Made by a program: the position numbers and the translations under genes
Notes under the pieces: generated by a model
The model's input: only the letters and a program-made list of their open reading frames with translations
What the model was told of the DNA's origin: nothing
Database searches by the model: none
NCBI GenBank assembly: GCA_015654675.1
Contig: JAATGM010000004.1
Location: 1 to 64,000, forward strand
Length of the DNA: 64,000 nt
Reading direction: 5' to 3'
Source: Planctomycetota bacterium
Lineage (GTDB): Bacteria; Planctomycetota; Phycisphaerae; UBA1845; UTPLA1
Shown: piece by piece, positions 18,040-25,355 of the stretch
How the letters are laid out: the number at the start of each line of letters is the position of its first letter
How positions within the stretch are numbered: position 1 is the first letter of the stretch

Positions 18040-18606
18040 ATGCAGATTCGCCCGGGCCCAATTCGCAAGACCCGCCGCTTCTTCAACGACCCCGGCCACG
18101 CCCACGAACTGACATTCACCTGCTATCGTCGAATGAAGCTTCTCGATCGCGATCGATCCCGCAATTGGATGGTATTCGCGCTCGAACAGGCCCGTCGCCG
18201 ATGGGAGTTCGAGTTATGGGGTTACGTGATCATGCCCGAGCACGTCCATGTGCTTCTCTTCCCCAAACAACACAATTACGACATGTCCATGATCGTCAAG
18301 AGTATCAAGCAGTCGGTCGCCCGACGCGCCGTAGGTTGGCTGCGTTTGAATGCACCGGCCTTTCTACCGCGACTGCGAGTCCGCTGGCCAAATGGACGTG
18401 AGGAGTATCGCTTCTGGCAGCAGGGCGGCGGCTACGATCGCAATCTCTTCAATGACCGTTCAGCATGGGCCAGCATCCAATACATGCACGCGAACCCCGT
18501 GCGCCGCGAGCTGGCAACGAGTGAGATACATTGGCGATGGTCCAGCGCGCGGTGGTATGCGGGACTGGACGACCTCGCGATCGCAATGGACAGCGCGCCC
18601 GGCTGA
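18040..18606 (+). CDS. REP-associated tyrosine transposase (RAYT, Y1/IS200-like)
   Basis: The 188-residue protein has the HUH motif in VIMPEHVHVLLFP near residue 65 and the probable catalytic tyrosine in YMHANPVRRELA near residue 152. It also has the RAYT signatures SIKQSVARRAV, FWQQGGGYDRNLF and WRWSSARWYAG. These single-strand nucleases cut at REP hairpins. It is intact and lies between REP-like hairpins: two upstream, two downstream. GTG at 18019 is an alternative start; the ATG at 18040 is preferred. RAYTs are usually single-copy and vertically kept, unlike IS elements. Confidence 0.92.
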   Translation: MQIRPGPIRKTRRFFNDPGHAHELTFTCYRRMKLLDRDRSRNWMVFALEQARRRWEFELWGYVIMPEHVHVLLFPKQHNYDMSMIVKSIKQSVARRAVGWLRLNAPAFLPRLRVRWPNGREEYRFWQQGGGYDRNLFNDRSAWASIQYMHANPVRRELATSEIHWRWSSARWYAGLDDLAIAMDSAPG

Positions 18607-18627
18607 GTGGCGCCATTGGCAAGCGAC

Positions 18628-18658
18628 GGGTGGCATGGGCAAGCGCAGCTTGCCCGTG
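18628..18658 (+). repeat. REP-like hairpin, copy 3
   Basis: GGGTGG, CATGGGCAAGC, loop GCA, GCTTGCCCGTG, in the same orientation as copies 1 and 2. It begins 22 bases after the RAYT stop. Confidence 0.85.
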
Positions 18659-18783
18659 ACTCTCGCTCAAGGAATGTCGGGATACGATTGAATGAATAAA
18701 AAATGCTTGCCGGCGAAACGCGATCGAACAACGTCTTCGTGGCGATCGAACGACGATGGGTTCGGATCAGCCGCCCCCCTATC

Positions 18784-18813
18784 CACGGGCAAACAAGTTT
18801 GCCCATGCCACCC
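18784..18813 (-). repeat. REP-like hairpin, copy 4, inverted
   Basis: Read on the minus strand it is GGGTGG, CATGGGCAAAC, a 2-base TT between the arms, then GTTTGCCCGTG. It is opposite in orientation to copy 3 and 126 bases from it. Compensating changes keep the stem paired (AAGC/GCTT becomes AAAC/GTTT). Confidence 0.85.
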
Positions 18814-18914
18814 AGATCGTCTTGTCTCGAGCACCCGGCGCCCCTTATGCTCTGCGCCTATTATGACAGCTGTGCGTTGGCTCATGTGAAAGTCCATGTG
18901 TTCGTCGGTGCGGC

Positions 18915-19340
18915 ATGACAAATATGGCATTGCTGGGAAAGGTATTTGGGGTTGCTATTGGCGTATTTTTCTTGCTCGACTCTATTGCACTCCCAAAGTC
19001 TTCCATGAGCCTGAAGGTCCCAGCCATCCCAAAGTATTGGTTTCAGCTAATTATGCTCGCACTAGTCGGAGCGAGTGCTTTTCGAATTGCGATGATGTTG
19101 ATGACTTCGGGCGCAGCTAACGAGTCCTCGCTTCCGTCAATTCTGCGTCGTACCTTGGGACCTAACCGCTTCACGATGGCGATCGGGTTGGTCGCGTTTG
19201 GCGCACAGATCGGTAGCATCGCAGCGCTCGTTCGCGCTAACACATTCGAGGCCGCGATGCGAAAGTCTCAGCCAATTGTTGCAGCACTCATTCTTTCTTC
19301 CGCCGCTACCGGTCTGTGTGTAGCATTCAGCGGTCGCTAA
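18915..19340 (+). CDS. small membrane protein of unknown function
   Basis: The 141-residue protein has about four hydrophobic segments (ALLGKVFGVAIGVFFLLDS; YWFQLIMLALVGASAF; MAIGLVAFGAQIGSIAALV; PIVAALILSSAATGLCVAF). I recognise no family. Codon use is much richer in A/T-ending codons than in neighbouring genes, which fits acquisition by transfer next to the RAYT/REP locus. ATG 18915 or 18924 could be the start; no strong ribosome site is seen. Confidence 0.5.
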   Translation: MTNMALLGKVFGVAIGVFFLLDSIALPKSSMSLKVPAIPKYWFQLIMLALVGASAFRIAMMLMTSGAANESSLPSILRRTLGPNRFTMAIGLVAFGAQIGSIAALVRANTFEAAMRKSQPIVAALILSSAATGLCVAFSGR

Positions 19341-19557
19341 TAATTGAATCGAGTGGAAACCCAGGACAGGCACGAACGCCATGACGCGAAGCGATCTCAT
19401 CGCTGGAACGCCTGCGGGTTTTGTCGGCAGCGAGCGCGGGCATCTGGGCGGGGCAGCGTCAGGCGTTGGTAGAGGCTCGCGGGACAGCCACCTATTAATC
19501 GCATCGCCCTCACCTTGGAGCCCTCGAGAACTACGCCAAACCCAGATTCGCCGCCAC

Positions 19558-21324
19558 CTACGCCAACAGCGTGAGCACAAGGAGTTGCGCCACGACCACC
19601 CGCAGCACCATCGCGAGCGGGTACACGGTCGCATACGCAACCGATGGCCCGTCACTGCCCACGATGGTGTTCGCAAACGCCAAAGCCGGCGGATCGGTCA
19701 TGCTGCCCGCCAACAACCCGGTGATCGAAACATAGTCGAGCTTCAGCCAGACTCGCGCCACGATTCCCATGATCAGGAGCGGCGCCACCGCGATGCACGC
19801 CGCCGCCAGCAGCCACCACGCACCGGCCGGCGAGAACACCATTTCGAAAAAGCGTGCCCCCGCCGTCAACCCGACACTGGCGAGAAACAGTGTGATCCCC
19901 AGCTCGCGAAACGCGATGTTCGCATTGGGCGGCATATGCCATACCAGCGGTCCAAGATGGCCGAATCGCCCGACCACGATCGCGACAATGAGCGGCCCGC
20001 CCGCCAATCCGAGTCGAAGCGGCATCGGCAGGCCGGGCACGGAAATCGGAACCAGCCCGGCAAGAACTCCAACGAGTATTCCGGCAAACAGCGGAATGAA
20101 GTGAGTTTCGTTCATCGCCCGCATCGAATTGCCGAGAAAGGCCGCGGCACGCTCGATGGCGTCGCTCGGCCCGATGATCAGCAGGATGTCGCCGAAGCGC
20201 AGGCGCAGGTCGGGCACCGCCGTCATCTCAAGGTCGGCCCGCGTGATGCGCGACACCATGACGCCGAACGACTTGTCCAGCTCCAGCTCGGGCACGCTCT
20301 TGCCCAGTGCCGCGCGGTTCGTCAGGAGAATGCGGCGATGGACGACGGGCCCCGGCGATTCGAGCAGGTCTTCGTCGCTCGCGTGGCCGATCAGTCGCTG
20401 GTAGCGATCGAGCGCGTCCCGCGGCCCGACCGCCAGCATCGCGTCGCCCAGGTGAAGCTGCGTCGAATCCGTCGCGACGGACACCGCCTGCGTCGCTGCG
20501 GGGCGTAATCGCGTAACCACCACGCCGAGCTCCACACGCCCCGGGATCTCGCCCAGTCGCACGCCGACCAGACCAGGGTTCGCAACCACAATCGTTCGCC
20601 GTTCGAGCGGAACCGCTACGTTGCGCCGCGCCGCCGCCGAGGCGGCCTCCTTGCGAACGTCGATCCGAAAAATCGCCTTGAGCAGCAGCATCGAGCCGAT
20701 GATCCCCACAATGCCCATCGGATACGCAACGGCGTACGCCAGTGCCGGCAAAGCAGCCCGATCGGGAGTAATCGCCGGCAGAGCGGCCAGCGCCTGCTGT
20801 CCCGCCGCCAGCGACGGCGTGTTGGTCGTGGCCCCCGAGAAAAGCCCGGGGACAACGCAGCGATCGAGGCGAAGCAGCCCGACAGCCACAACGGCCGTAA
20901 CCGCCCCGAGCGCAACGATCCCGACCGCCAGCAGGTTGAGGGTGAGTCCCTGGGCGCGCAGCGCCGAAAAAAAGCCCGGGCCGAGTTGCAGCCCGATGGT
21001 GAACACAAAGAGGACCAACCCGAATTCTTTGGTGAACTCGAGCACGCGGTGATCGACCGTCTGCCCGAAGTGCCCTACCACAATCCCCGCGAACAGCACC
21101 CCCGCAACACCGAGCCCGATGCCGCGGAATTTAAGACTGCCAAGCGTCATGCCGCTCAGGGCAACCAGCGAAATCACGGCAATCGCGTGCGCGATCGGAT
21201 TCGATTCGCTCAGATTGGAAAGCCAGACCGGCATCGCGGCCACGACTGTACAGAGCCGCGAGCGGCGCAACCATAAAAAATCGGGGAATGCTGGAACGCC
21301 AGGAAGTTGGGCCGCGTCGTTCAT
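19558..21324 (-). CDS. AspT/YidE-type putative transporter with two TrkA-C domains
   Basis: The 588-residue protein has two blocks of hydrophobic helices around a cytoplasmic region. That region holds two RCK/TrkA-C units (VRLGEIPGRVELGVVVTRL; LGKSVPELELDKSFGVMV). This is the layout of the aspartate:alanine exchanger family (YidE/YbjL duplication). The transmembrane blocks carry GLVLFVFTIGLQLGPGFF and ITLFLASVGLTAGARFF, an internal repeat. Met 31 (base 21234) is another possible start, since the first 30 residues are poorly conserved. The substrate is unknown, probably a carboxylate. Confidence 0.9.
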   Translation of the reverse strand: MNDAAQLPGVPAFPDFLWLRRSRLCTVVAAMPVWLSNLSESNPIAHAIAVISLVALSGMTLGSLKFRGIGLGVAGVLFAGIVVGHFGQTVDHRVLEFTKEFGLVLFVFTIGLQLGPGFFSALRAQGLTLNLLAVGIVALGAVTAVVAVGLLRLDRCVVPGLFSGATTNTPSLAAGQQALAALPAITPDRAALPALAYAVAYPMGIVGIIGSMLLLKAIFRIDVRKEAASAAARRNVAVPLERRTIVVANPGLVGVRLGEIPGRVELGVVVTRLRPAATQAVSVATDSTQLHLGDAMLAVGPRDALDRYQRLIGHASDEDLLESPGPVVHRRILLTNRAALGKSVPELELDKSFGVMVSRITRADLEMTAVPDLRLRFGDILLIIGPSDAIERAAAFLGNSMRAMNETHFIPLFAGILVGVLAGLVPISVPGLPMPLRLGLAGGPLIVAIVVGRFGHLGPLVWHMPPNANIAFRELGITLFLASVGLTAGARFFEMVFSPAGAWWLLAAACIAVAPLLIMGIVARVWLKLDYVSITGLLAGSMTDPPALAFANTIVGSDGPSVAYATVYPLAMVLRVVVAQLLVLTLLA

Positions 21325-21347
21325 TTTAGGCGGTGCATGTCAACGAC

Positions 21348-21378
21348 GGGTGCCATAGACAAGCGCAGCTTGCCCACT
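21348..21378 (+). repeat. REP-like hairpin, copy 5, degenerate
   Basis: GGGTGC is followed by CATAGACAAGC, loop GCA, GCTTGCCCACT. The outer stem is partly broken, so it is an eroded copy. It lies 3 kb from the RAYT, between the transporter start and the DinB gene. Confidence 0.7.
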
Positions 21379-21474
21379 CAAGGCAGCCAGCACTGTCGCC
21401 CACACGCGGCGTCTAAACCGGCGCAGCCGGGACCGATGATGATGCCGGCTCACCCGCCGCGCCCTGCCTCCCGC

Positions 21475-21963
21475 TCAGCCCCCAAACAGCGACGCCTTCT
21501 TCATCGACCGCCGGTTGAACGTCACCTGCCCGAAGTGCCAATAAGGATGCGTCGCAAGCAATCCCACCACGCCCCCGATCGTCGGCACAAACCCGCGCAG
21601 CTTCTCCGGCGACGCCTCATCGTACCGCGATTCCGGAAACGTCTTGATGAACTCCACCGTCAGCTTGCCCTGCTCGGAGAACAGCTTCCACGCCTCGGCC
21701 TTCGTCAGCCCGTCATCCGCGCGGCACACGCTCCCGCCGCTATAGTTCTTGTGCAGTTCCGGCGAGAGCCGATTCGCCTTCCCCGCGAGTTGCGCGATCA
21801 TGCTGTCTTCGCTGACGGCCAGGTGCGCCAGAATCCAGTTCACGTGGCTCGCCCCCGCAAACGGCTGATGCTGCATATCCGCTTCCGACAGGTCCTTGAC
21901 CGCGCTCTCATACAAACTGTGACACATGACCAGCTGGTTCAGCACGACTTCCTTCGGCGACAT
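21475..21963 (-). CDS. DinB-like four-helix metalloprotein
   Basis: The 162-residue protein has the DinB/YfiT fold pattern. The three presumptive metal-binding histidines are in ASHVNWILAHLAV (about residue 49) and HPYWHFGQVTFNRR (about residue 140). Family members include DNA-damage-induced proteins and thiol-dependent transferases; the reaction here is unknown. AAGGAG stands 5 bases before the ATG. The gene is monocistronic. Confidence 0.85.
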   Translation of the reverse strand: MSPKEVVLNQLVMCHSLYESAVKDLSEADMQHQPFAGASHVNWILAHLAVSEDSMIAQLAGKANRLSPELHKNYSGGSVCRADDGLTKAEAWKLFSEQGKLTVEFIKTFPESRYDEASPEKLRGFVPTIGGVVGLLATHPYWHFGQVTFNRRSMKKASLFGG

Positions 21964-22035
21964 GCCATCTCCTTTTCAATCAATCCGCTCTGCCTCGGAT
22001 TTCCAATATCCTAGCCGACCTGGCCCCGCTCGCAC

Positions 22036-22464
22036 TTAACCCGCCCCCGCCCCGCCTCCAGGTGTTGTCGGCGGCGTTCCACTCCCCGCAGACGGTGGTA
22101 CCACTTTCGGCCCATCCGCCACGGCCTTCTGCAGCTTTTCGTCGATCCGCCGCTCCGTCGCGCTCAGCTCCGCCGCGATCGCCCGCTGCCTCGCCTGCTT
22201 CTCCTCTTCCGCCTTCTCCGCCTTCACCTTTTTTACCGCCGTCAGAATCCCGCGCACCCGCGTCGCCGCCCAGAATGTCACGATCGACAAGACCGCCGTC
22301 ACCACGATCAGCCACAGCGTGTTCACCTGCTCGAACTTCACGAACAGCCACACGTCTGTCTTGTAATTGCGGTTGACGATCACCGTCACGAGGATCAGCA
22401 GCCCCAGCGCGATCACCAGCCCCAGCTTGAAATACGTCCAGAATCGCTGCAACGACTTGCTCAT
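22036..22464 (-). CDS. small two-helix membrane protein with coiled-coil tail
   Basis: The 142-residue protein has two transmembrane helices (LGLVIALGLLILVTVIV; TLWLIVVTAVLSIVTFWAA). A charged helix follows (KKVKAEKAEEEKQARQR), then a Pro/Gly-rich end. The layout resembles LapA/DUF1049 proteins, but similarity is limited. Its ATG shares one base with the stop of the prepilin peptidase gene, so it is the last gene of the aro-pilD operon. The function is unknown. Confidence 0.75.
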   Translation of the reverse strand: MSKSLQRFWTYFKLGLVIALGLLILVTVIVNRNYKTDVWLFVKFEQVNTLWLIVVTAVLSIVTFWAATRVRGILTAVKKVKAEKAEEEKQARQRAIAAELSATERRIDEKLQKAVADGPKVVPPSAGSGTPPTTPGGGAGAG

Positions 22465-23879
22465 CAGATGCCCGTCCACCCCAACATGAGCTGCACGTTC
22501 GACCAGAACCCCGCCATGTAACTCATGATGGGATCATACACCCACAACCCCGCGATCGTACCCAGCGAAAGCCACGGCCCAAACTGCAGCGTCCGGCTGC
22601 GCTTCTTCAAGCTCGTCACCACCACGCCCACCAGCGCCAACACCGCCCCCAGAAAAAACGCGATCACCGTCAGCCCCAGCCCGCCCACTGCCCCGATGGC
22701 CGCCATGATGTGAATGTCCCCCACCCCGAACGCCTCCTTGCCGAACGCCAGCGTGAAAAAGATCCGCACAAACCAGCCAAACGCCGCCGAAAACATCATC
22801 CCCGCGATCGCGCTCCCACCCGCCGCCACCACGCCCGTCCAACGCGGCCCCATCCCCGAAACCCACGTCATCCCCAGCCGGCCGTGCCAATACATCCACC
22901 CGAATACCGCCCCGCCCAGCACGATCGATGGCAGCATCGACGCCAGCTCCCCCAACACCAGCCGCCGCGCCTGCGGCCGCTCCTCGTCGATGGCCGTCTC
23001 CATCGCCATGTCCGCCGGACGCGGAACCATCGCCGCCAGCAGCATCACCACCATGAGCACAAAGAAGCCCGCCAGCGCCCGCTCGTGTGTCGCCTGAAGC
23101 GCCATCCAGACCGGCCGCCCCAAATCCGTCATCACCGCCAGCACGCACACGAGCACGAACACCAGCAACGCCACCACCGGCCACCGCGGCGGCGCAGACG
23201 CAACCACCGCGGCCGCGGTCGCCGCACCGCCGGCCTCGTCGGCCGGCAACGCATCCCCACCGGCTCCGCGCGGACTCGCCCCGCCTTCAGTCCTGAATCG
23301 ATCAAAGACAACGCTGAGCGCAAATCCCGCCAGCATCGCCGCGCCCACCAGCGTCGCCCCCGGCCCATAGCCCGCGCCCACCGCGACCGGCTCAGTCGCG
23401 CCCCAAACCGCCCGGCAAATCACGCCCACCAGCGCCACAAAGTAAGTCACCCGAACGTCGATCAGATACTCCTCGACGTCCATCACCGAACTCGCCAGCA
23501 GACCCGCCCCCAGTGTGAGAAATCCGATCGCCGCTGGCCAATCGTAAACCGGATTCCAGATCGGCCGAATCACGCGCCCCACAAACAGCGCGTCCCAGAT
23601 CATCACGAACACCAGCGCCGCAAGCAGCTCGATCACCGGATAAACAATCGAAATCGGCGCGCGGCAATTCCGACATCGCCCCCCCAGCGCCAGCCAGCTC
23701 AATACCGGGACGTTGTCCCTCGCCGAAATCGAATAACCGCAATGCGGACAAAACGACCGTCGTGGCCGCGCAACGGACAGCCCGCGCGGCAACCGGTAGA
23801 TGACAACGTTCAGAAAACTCCCGACGACCGCCCCCAGGATCGCCACGAACCCCACCAGGAATCGGCCCAGCAATTCCAT
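22464..23879 (-). CDS. prepilin peptidase (type IV leader peptidase) with a large insertion
   Basis: The 471-residue protein has the N-terminal motif GSFLNVVIYRLPRG, the zinc-binding cysteine pairs CPHC and CRNC (residues 44/47 and 69/72), and two catalytic aspartates, Asp134 (SVMDVEEYLID) and Asp388 (FGVGDIHIMAAIG). It cleaves and methylates type IV pilin or pseudopilin leaders at the inner membrane. The aspartates are about 254 residues apart, far more than in typical enzymes of about 250-290 residues. The insertion has an Ala-rich linker and extra helices. ATG 23879 is chosen because it begins the first helix and lies 2 bases after aroK. Confidence 0.93.
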   Translation of the reverse strand: MELLGRFLVGFVAILGAVVGSFLNVVIYRLPRGLSVARPRRSFCPHCGYSISARDNVPVLSWLALGGRCRNCRAPISIVYPVIELLAALVFVMIWDALFVGRVIRPIWNPVYDWPAAIGFLTLGAGLLASSVMDVEEYLIDVRVTYFVALVGVICRAVWGATEPVAVGAGYGPGATLVGAAMLAGFALSVVFDRFRTEGGASPRGAGGDALPADEAGGAATAAAVVASAPPRWPVVALLVFVLVCVLAVMTDLGRPVWMALQATHERALAGFFVLMVVMLLAAMVPRPADMAMETAIDEERPQARRLVLGELASMLPSIVLGGAVFGWMYWHGRLGMTWVSGMGPRWTGVVAAGGSAIAGMMFSAAFGWFVRIFFTLAFGKEAFGVGDIHIMAAIGAVGGLGLTVIAFFLGAVLALVGVVVTSLKKRSRTLQFGPWLSLGTIAGLWVYDPIMSYMAGFWSNVQLMLGWTGI

Positions 23880-23880
23880 G

Positions 23881-24423
23881 CTACGTCCGCGCCCGGCCGC
23901 CCCGCACCCCGCCGTTAGACCACGCCTCGATCTCCGCCGCCACCTCATCCGGCGACTTCGTATCCGTCTCTACCGCGAACTCCGCCACCATCCGAAAAAC
24001 CGGTTCTCGCAGCGAAGCCAGCCGCCGCACCTCCGGCAACCCGCCCTCCGCCGTCAGATTCGGCCGATTCGCCGCCGTCGCCGGATCGCCCTCCATCCGG
24101 TTCCAAAGCGTCTCATGCGTCCCGCGCAGCCACACCAGCCGCGATGTCGCCTGGAGAATGCGAATATTCTCTTCGTTGGTAAATACCCCGCCGCCCAGCG
24201 CAATCACGCCCCGATCGTCCGGCAGATCAACCCGGATCACCATCCGCTCGCGCCGCCGAAACCCCGCTTCCCCCTCGGCTTCGAAGATCTCCCGAATCGT
24301 CATCCCCGCCTGCGCAATGATCAACTCGTCCGTATCGATGAACGGCCGTCGCATCCGCTGCGCAAGAATCCGCCCCACCGTCGTCTTGCCGCTCGCTCGC
24401 AACCCGAGCAGGGCAATGTTCAC
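23881..24423 (-). CDS. aroK: shikimate kinase
   Basis: The 180-residue protein has Walker A GLRASGKTT, the shikimate-binding DTDEL, the GVIALGGGVF loop and lid arginine NRPNLT. It phosphorylates shikimate at the 3-OH with ATP, step five of the shikimate pathway. The ATG overlaps the phosphoesterase stop by 4 bases. Upstream on the same strand, the aroDE fusion supplies the two preceding steps, so three consecutive reactions are encoded within 3 kb. Confidence 0.95.
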   Translation of the reverse strand: MNIALLGLRASGKTTVGRILAQRMRRPFIDTDELIIAQAGMTIREIFEAEGEAGFRRRERMVIRVDLPDDRGVIALGGGVFTNEENIRILQATSRLVWLRGTHETLWNRMEGDPATAANRPNLTAEGGLPEVRRLASLREPVFRMVAEFAVETDTKSPDEVAAEIEAWSNGGVRGGRART

Positions 24424-25277
24424 TGGGGACGCCGGGCCTCTACTCGCACGATCCGCCGCCCGGCCACATCCACCTCAACCACGGCGTAACACAACCCCTC
24501 GGCGTGCTGCCCCACATTTACCGCGGTCGTATCCCCCACCATATCCTGGCATTCGCCCGTCACATCCGGCGAACCCACGACGTGCCCATGCAGCGACAAG
24601 AGCGGATGCCGCTTCTCAATCGCCGCCCGCACGGCCTTCGACCCGATGTGCTCCCTCTGAAAATTCTGATCCAGCTTCGTGTCAAACGGCGGCGCCGTCG
24701 CCACGAACACCCACGGTCCGGCCGGCGTCACCAGCTTCTCCAGCTCGTCCGCCATGCTCGGGAACTGCGTGAATTGCACCTTGGCCGGCGCGGCCAATGC
24801 CAGTCGCCGCGCCGCGTTCCAGCGCGCACCGCCCACCAGCGGCATCCGATCGCCCGGCAGGTCCAGTCGCTCAAAATCCTTCGAATAGCGCGCCGTCGGC
24901 GGCGTCCGCGAATACCCCACAAATGCCAGGCCGCCCAGCTCAAACGCCTTATCGTGCGAAAGAACCCGAAGCTTCGGAATCTGCTTCGATAGCTCCTCCA
25001 TCGCCTGCGCGCTGCTCAGCCAGTCATGATTTCCGAAAACCGCCGCCACCGAGAGCTGCGGATTCGTCTTTAGCACCGAGTTCAGCCAGTGCCGGAACAC
25101 CTCCAGCACATAAACCGGCTGCCGCCTCCCCAATTCCTCGGGCACGTTCACCGCTTCATCCAGGAACATGTTGCCCCCCAGAATCAGCAGATCGGGCCGA
25201 ACCGTCTCCACGGCCTTCGCCAGCGCAGCGAAGTGCCCGGCTTGACCATGCAGGTCGGAAGTGTGGAGCAACAACAT
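24420..25277 (-). CDS. calcineurin-like metallophosphoesterase
   Basis: The 285-residue protein has HTSDLHGQ at the N-terminus (motif I), VFGNHDWLS (motif III, with the catalytic His) and LSLHGHVVGSPDVTG (C-terminal metal-binding His). Motif II, usually GDxxD, reads LLILGGNMFLDE, so the usual bridging Asp is missing or shifted. It probably hydrolyses a phosphoester; the substrate is unknown. ATG 25277 is chosen because it directly starts the fold. It sits between aroDE and aroK in one operon. Confidence 0.85.
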   Translation of the reverse strand: MLLLHTSDLHGQAGHFAALAKAVETVRPDLLILGGNMFLDEAVNVPEELGRRQPVYVLEVFRHWLNSVLKTNPQLSVAAVFGNHDWLSSAQAMEELSKQIPKLRVLSHDKAFELGGLAFVGYSRTPPTARYSKDFERLDLPGDRMPLVGGARWNAARRLALAAPAKVQFTQFPSMADELEKLVTPAGPWVFVATAPPFDTKLDQNFQREHIGSKAVRAAIEKRHPLLSLHGHVVGSPDVTGECQDMVGDTTAVNVGQHAEGLCYAVVEVDVAGRRIVRVEARRPQ

Positions 25278-25355
25278 CAGGAAACACGCCTCATTCGAAG
25301 GGCGGCATTGTATACCGTCCTCGCCCATCTTGTCTGCAACCTCGAACCCCCCATT

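Larger units (their letters stand above)
18607..18914. other. RAYT-downstream intergenic region
   Basis: This 308-base region carries REP copies 3 and 4 and no convincing gene. The open frames here are conceptual translations of the repeat arms. The second half shifts to a lower-GC composition that continues into the next gene. Confidence 0.6.

Noticed and set aside
18040-18606. Standard insertion sequence
   Set aside because: The protein is RAYT-like, without terminal inverted repeats, target duplication or a tnpB partner.
18667-18930. Possible small minus-strand gene
   Set aside because: Much of it is the translated REP hairpin, and it has no ribosome site or family signal.
19381-20508. 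375-codon plus-strand frame
   Set aside because: It is antisense to the AspT-like transporter and has shadow-type Arg/His/Gln composition with no domain.
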